Origin: Cytophagales bacterium
GTDB lineage: Bacteria; Bacteroidota; Bacteroidia; Cytophagales; Thermoflexibacteraceae
Assembly (NCBI GenBank): GCA_013298985.1
Contig: JAAFJS010000032.1
Span: 1-35,953, forward strand
Direction of reading: 5' to 3'
DNA: 35,953 nt
Shown here one piece after another: positions 32,787 to 35,953 of the stretch. A program made the translations under genes and the position numbers. The notes below the pieces were generated by a model that was not told where the DNA came from, did no database searches, and saw only the letters and a program-made list of their open reading frames with translations. The first letter of the stretch is position 1, and every line of letters begins with the position of its first letter.

Positions 32787-33482
32787 ATGAAAAAGCATAC
32801 AGATTTCATTTTTTGTGAGAAGTGTAGAAACTCCAACTCGTCTTTGGTCAAGTTCTGTACTGCCCAAGAAGTAGAAGAAATAAACCAAACCAAGACCTGT
32901 ATCAGCTACAAGCGCGGCGAAACCCTATTTCATGAAGGGGGATTGCCATTAGGTATTTTTTGTGTAAATTCGGGCGCAGTCAAGATAGTAAAAGAGGCGA
33001 GTGGCGGCAAAGAAATGATAGTGCGAATCGCCCAAGCGGGTGATGTGATTGGCTATCGTTCGCTGATTATGCACCAGCGTTATGCGGCAAGTGCAGTGGC
33101 AGCCGAGGACTGCAAGGTCTGCCTGATTCCCAAAGACGAATTTATCAAACTATCGATAAATAACCGCAAATTTTATGACGAACTGATGAAAATGATTTGT
33201 GAAGACCTCAAAGACTCACAAAATAAAATGGCGGAAATTGCCTACAAACCTGTGCGCGGCAGGGTAGCTGAGGCATTGATTCTGCTGGGACAAATGGCTA
33301 AACCACAGGGAGTTATCAACCTGACTCGTGAGGATTTGGCGAGCTTCGTCGGCACTGTCAAAGAAACAGTGATTCGCGTACTTTCTGAGTTCAAAAACGA
33401 ACATTTTATCGAGATAGACAAGCGCAATATCAAAGTGATTGACCTCAGTGGGTTGGAAAAATTGAGTGGAATGTACGATTGA
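32787..33482 (+). CDS. Crp/Fnr-family transcriptional regulator, probable oxygen/redox sensor
   Basis: A 231-residue regulator. The N-terminus has C10-x2-C13 and C24 (IFCEKCRNSNSSLVKFC), then a cyclic-nucleotide-binding-like beta-roll (about 35-130) with further cysteines C38, C59, C109 and C112. The C-terminal winged helix (about 155-220) has the HTH segment NLTREDLASFVGTVKETVIRVLSE. E. coli FNR uses four cysteines for an O2-sensitive 4Fe-4S cluster; the spacing here differs, so cluster binding is plausible but unproven. Divergent from the cco operon, with an FNR-like box in the shared region, it is the likely regulator of that operon. Start chosen at 32787, after the promoter box. Confidence 0.9.
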   Translation: MKKHTDFIFCEKCRNSNSSLVKFCTAQEVEEINQTKTCISYKRGETLFHEGGLPLGIFCVNSGAVKIVKEASGGKEMIVRIAQAGDVIGYRSLIMHQRYAASAVAAEDCKVCLIPKDEFIKLSINNRKFYDELMKMICEDLKDSQNKMAEIAYKPVRGRVAEALILLGQMAKPQGVINLTREDLASFVGTVKETVIRVLSEFKNEHFIEIDKRNIKVIDLSGLEKLSGMYD

Positions 33483-33538
33483 CAGTCATTTTTTTCAAAA
33501 ACTTTATTTTTAAATTCGCAACCAAAATAGGAAAAATA

Positions 33539-34060
33539 ATGAAAAGACGAGAAACACTGAAATATTTGGGGTTGAGCATGGGAAGCGTGCTAACTATGCC
33601 TGTGTGGGCGGCTCAGTGGCGAGCCAATGACCTCACTGCTAATGCCTTGCAGATGTCATTAGAAAACGAAAATCTCCTTGCCGAAATCGTGGAAACCACC
33701 ATTCCGACCACAGACACCGCAGGGGCAAAGTCGCTGGGCATTCATCAATTTATCCAAAAAATAGTGATAGACTGCCTCGACAAGCCTTCCAGAGAAATGT
33801 TCAAACAGGGCTTGGGAATGATTGACGAGCAGATGAAGAAAAATTACGGAAAATCCTTTGTGGAGTGTAGCGCACAGCAACGCTTAGAGGCTTTGCAAAA
33901 ATTGGAAGCAGACAAGGGAAATGAACTTAGTAAGTTCTACGGACTCGTCAAAGAGCTAACGATTCAGGGTTATTTGAGTTCGGAGTACGTCATGGTCAAT
34001 CATTATGGCTACAAGATGATTCCCAATAAATTTGAGCCTTGCGCGGCAGTGAATAATTAG
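33539..34060 (+). CDS. gluconate 2-dehydrogenase subunit 3 family protein
   Basis: A 173-residue exported protein. It starts MKRRETLKYLGLSMGSVLTM, a twin-arginine-like signal (RRETLK) with cleavage probably near PVWA. The remainder (EIVETTIPTTDTAGAKSLGIHQFI, then DEQMKKNYGKSF) is characteristic of the small subunit that accompanies membrane-associated GMC dehydrogenases and carries them through the Tat system. The expected partner, a GMC oxidoreductase, is found at 34788, but another gene lies between. The frame is open upstream to 33479; this ATG gives the proper signal. The crp/fnr stop is 56 bases upstream. Confidence 0.87.
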   Translation: MKRRETLKYLGLSMGSVLTMPVWAAQWRANDLTANALQMSLENENLLAEIVETTIPTTDTAGAKSLGIHQFIQKIVIDCLDKPSREMFKQGLGMIDEQMKKNYGKSFVECSAQQRLEALQKLEADKGNELSKFYGLVKELTIQGYLSSEYVMVNHYGYKMIPNKFEPCAAVNN

Positions 34061-34106
34061 GTTTTAGCTAATTTTTTTACATTTTCACATAAAAACAAAC
34101 CAAATT

Positions 34107-34757
34107 ATGGCAAAGAAAATAAAGCAATACAGTGAAGCAGAGCTAATTAAGCTATTTGGATTGGAACGTCTAAAAGGAAACGACCAGCACCCTCTCATGG
34201 CAGAGTGGACAGGTGTAACTACAGCATTGAATATAGGCGAACAGTACCTTTTTGATGAAATTTCTAAGAATCTGCTGGAGCAAATAGATGGCTGGAACGA
34301 AGAAATGCTCAAAATGAATTTTATTTCTCCTGTACTGATTTTAGGGCATATTAGAGAAACGAAGCAGTACAAGACCTATTACGAGAGTGTCATAGAGGCT
34401 ACTGTAGAGGGGTATTTTCTGAAAGTGCGAGCAGACATGATGATAGCCAAAGGGATTTTGGAAATTCCCGAAACTCCTTATTTTTATTGTCAAGAATACA
34501 AAAAGCGTAAAGACCCCAGAGGAGATGTTTTTGGACAATTAATAGAGGCATTGCTCATTTCAAAGGAAAATAACAAAAATGGAAAACCACAGTACGGTTG
34601 CACAGTTTGGGGCAAAGATTGGGAGTTTTTTGTTTTAGAAAACAAAACCTACTGTATTTCAAAAGGTTATGACTCAACAGATAAAGATGACCTACTCCAA
34701 ATCATCGCTATCCTCCGCAAATTCAAGGAAATATTAGAAACAAGATTATTAGATTAA
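34107..34757 (+). CDS. protein of unknown function, putative PD-(D/E)XK nuclease fold
   Basis: A 216-residue cytoplasmic protein with an N-terminal helical part and a C-terminal region that shows the order expected for a PD-(D/E)XK core: D110 (KVRADMMIA), E130-Y-K132 (FYCQEYKKRKD) and Q144 in the following helix (DVFGQLIEALLIS), then the strand CTVWGKDWEFFVLE. I know similar hypothetical proteins from Cytophagales but no experimental function. It sits between the gluconate dehydrogenase small subunit and its likely GMC partner, both intact, on the same strand with short gaps (46 and 30 bases). It may be a late arrival in the operon. Confidence 0.75.
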   Translation: MAKKIKQYSEAELIKLFGLERLKGNDQHPLMAEWTGVTTALNIGEQYLFDEISKNLLEQIDGWNEEMLKMNFISPVLILGHIRETKQYKTYYESVIEATVEGYFLKVRADMMIAKGILEIPETPYFYCQEYKKRKDPRGDVFGQLIEALLISKENNKNGKPQYGCTVWGKDWEFFVLENKTYCISKGYDSTDKDDLLQIIAILRKFKEILETRLLD

Positions 34758-34787
34758 TTTTTTTAATTTTAAAATTTTCAGAAAACA

Positions 34788-35953
34788 ATGTCAAACATCA
34801 ATATAGATAGTAAAAAGAAAAATACATTTGATGCCATCGTCATTGGCTCAGGCATTAGTGGTGGCTGGGCAGCAAAAGAATTGACTGGTAAAGGCTTGAA
34901 AACCTTAGTCTTAGAACGTGGACGCAATGTGAAGCACATCACTGATTACCCAACCACGACCATGAATCCTTGGCAGTTTGAGCATCGTGGACGCTTGCCG
35001 CTTGAGGTCAAGGAGGCAAACCCAATCGTTAGTAAGTGTTACGCGTTTTATGAAGGAACTACACAATTTTTTGTCAAAGATGCCGAACAACCTTACATAC
35101 AAGAAAAACCGTTTGACTGGATTCGTGCCTACCAAGTGGGTGGAAAATCATTGCTCTGGGCAAGAGAGGTGCAGCGATGGAGCAAGTACGACTTTGAGGG
35201 TCCCGCACGCGATGGCTTTGCTGTACCTTGGGCGATTGGCTATGATGACTTAGCTCCTTGGTACAGCTATGTAGAAAAATTTGCAGGAATTTCAGGAAAC
35301 AAGGACGGGCTGGAAGAACTCCCTGATGGTGAGTTTTTAAAGCCTTTTGAGCTGAACTGTGTGGAAAAACATTTCAAAGAAAAATTAGCCGCAGAATACA
35401 AAAATCGTCATGTGATTATCTCGCGAAAGGCGCATATCACTGAGCAGAAGCCTATTTTTGCAGAGCAAGGACGCAATCCATGTATGAGCAGGACGATTTG
35501 CGAGAGAGGTTGCCCGTTTGGTGGGTATTTCAGTAGTAACGCCTCCACGATTCCATGGGCGGCAAAGACAGGAAAAATGACCTTAATGCCTGATTCTGTG
35601 GTTCATTCACTCATTTATGATGAGAAAAAAGGCAAGGCAACAGGCGTGCGCGTCATCAATGCACATACAAAGGAAATGACGGAATATTATGCCAAAATCA
35701 TTTTTGTCAATGCGGCAGCACTCAATACGAACCTGATTTTGTTAAATTCTATTTCAAATCGCTTCCCGAATGGCTTGGGCAATGACAATGGATTCTTAGG
35801 AAAATTTGTTGCTTTTCATAATTACCGCGCAAGAATCAATGCAGAATACGAAGGAATGTCAGGGTTCAAAACCAACGGTCGCCAGCCCGCAGGAGGCTAC
35901 ATTCCGCGTTTCCGCAACGTATTCAAGCAGGAAACAGACTTCCTCAGAGGCTA
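34788..35953 (+). CDS. GMC-family oxidoreductase, large subunit (cut by window end)
   Basis: The frame opens at ATG 34788 (MSNINIDSKK) and runs for 388 complete codons to the window edge without a stop. The FAD-binding Rossmann motif is AIVIGSGISGGWAAKELTGKG. YQVGGKSLLWAREVQRW is the typical second FAD contact, and the cysteine-containing RTICERGCPFGGYFSSNAST is characteristic of Bacteroidota gluconate/choline-type GMC enzymes. It should be the flavoprotein dehydrogenase that pairs with the Tat-signal small subunit at 33539. The substrate (sugar, sugar acid or alcohol) is not evident. The catalytic C-terminal His/Asn lie beyond the window. Confidence 0.9.
   Translation, partial: MSNINIDSKKKNTFDAIVIGSGISGGWAAKELTGKGLKTLVLERGRNVKHITDYPTTTMNPWQFEHRGRLPLEVKEANPIVSKCYAFYEGTTQFFVKDAEQPYIQEKPFDWIRAYQVGGKSLLWAREVQRWSKYDFEGPARDGFAVPWAIGYDDLAPWYSYVEKFAGISGNKDGLEELPDGEFLKPFELNCVEKHFKEKLAAEYKNRHVIISRKAHITEQKPIFAEQGRNPCMSRTICERGCPFGGYFSSNASTIPWAAKTGKMTLMPDSVVHSLIYDEKKGKATGVRVINAHTKEMTEYYAKIIFVNAAALNTNLILLNSISNRFPNGLGNDNGFLGKFVAFHNYRARINAEYEGMSGFKTNGRQPAGGYIPRFRNVFKQETDFLRG

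Noticed and set aside
1-35953. CRISPR arrays, tRNA or rRNA genes, integrases or complete insertion sequences.
   Set aside because: None was found by reading both strands; the only repeats are short leader repeats, hairpins and the 17-bp pair at ccoQ.

Overview
This window is AT-rich, densely coded DNA from a member of the Bacteroidota, most likely of the Cytophagales. The evidence is the fused cbb3 oxidase subunit CcoNO, the fumarate-reductase-like (type B) SdhA/SdhB pair, a TPR-SpoIIE phosphatase, start codons without Shine-Dalgarno sequences, and several upstream matches to the Bacteroidota -7 promoter box TAnnTTTG. No rRNA, tRNA, CRISPR array, complete insertion sequence or phage gene was seen. 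The species cannot be named from the sequence.

Layout. Positions 1-14809 are almost entirely minus-strand housekeeping genes. They are the first codons of a gene leaving the window, a Gfo/Idh/MocA oxidoreductase and 4-hydroxyphenylpyruvate dioxygenase (tyrosine catabolism), RNase R, a TPR/SpoIIE phosphatase, an acyl-CoA thioesterase, an ApaG-methyltransferase pair, an orphan RND adaptor lipoprotein, a serine hydrolase with a membrane histidine kinase, and a VWA protein preceded by an unlisted 50-residue membrane protein. The strand switches at about 15017. There follow a TMEM175-type channel overlapping a beta-carbonic anhydrase, then sdhA-sdhB without a neighbouring cytochrome b gene, then a protein of unknown function behind a long hairpin and a palindrome. 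A BamA/TamA-like lipoprotein faces it on the other strand.

Positions 22905-32654 hold the microaerobic respiration locus on the minus strand: ccoS, ccoNO, ccoQ, ccoP, ccoG, a SafE/UreH-like membrane protein, then a AAA-ATPase/PD-(D/E)XK gene, and ccoI last. The proteins make up the cbb3-type oxidase (CcoNO, CcoQ, CcoP) and its maturation factors: copper supply by CcoI and possibly the SafE-like protein, CcoG ferredoxin, and CcoS. A Crp/Fnr regulator is divergent from ccoS. The shared intergenic region has an FNR-like palindrome near -41 of the likely ccoS promoter, so oxygen-responsive control is likely. SdhAB would feed electrons to quinone, upstream of such an oxidase. The right end has a gluconate 2-dehydrogenase subunit 3-like protein and a truncated GMC oxidoreductase, separated by a putative PD-(D/E)XK-fold protein.

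The most interesting non-coding signals are: (i) a short repeat of the type TTCATMATTCATMATTACTT, in the same orientation just upstream of at least three start codons, with a variant before sdhB; (ii) a 98-bp hairpin-bearing segment between ccoQ and ccoP flanked by a 17-bp exact direct repeat; (iii) the hairpin plus 14-bp palindrome in front of the unknown gene at 19606; (iv) a 12-bp inverted repeat overlapping the hppD promoter; (v) the FNR-like box.
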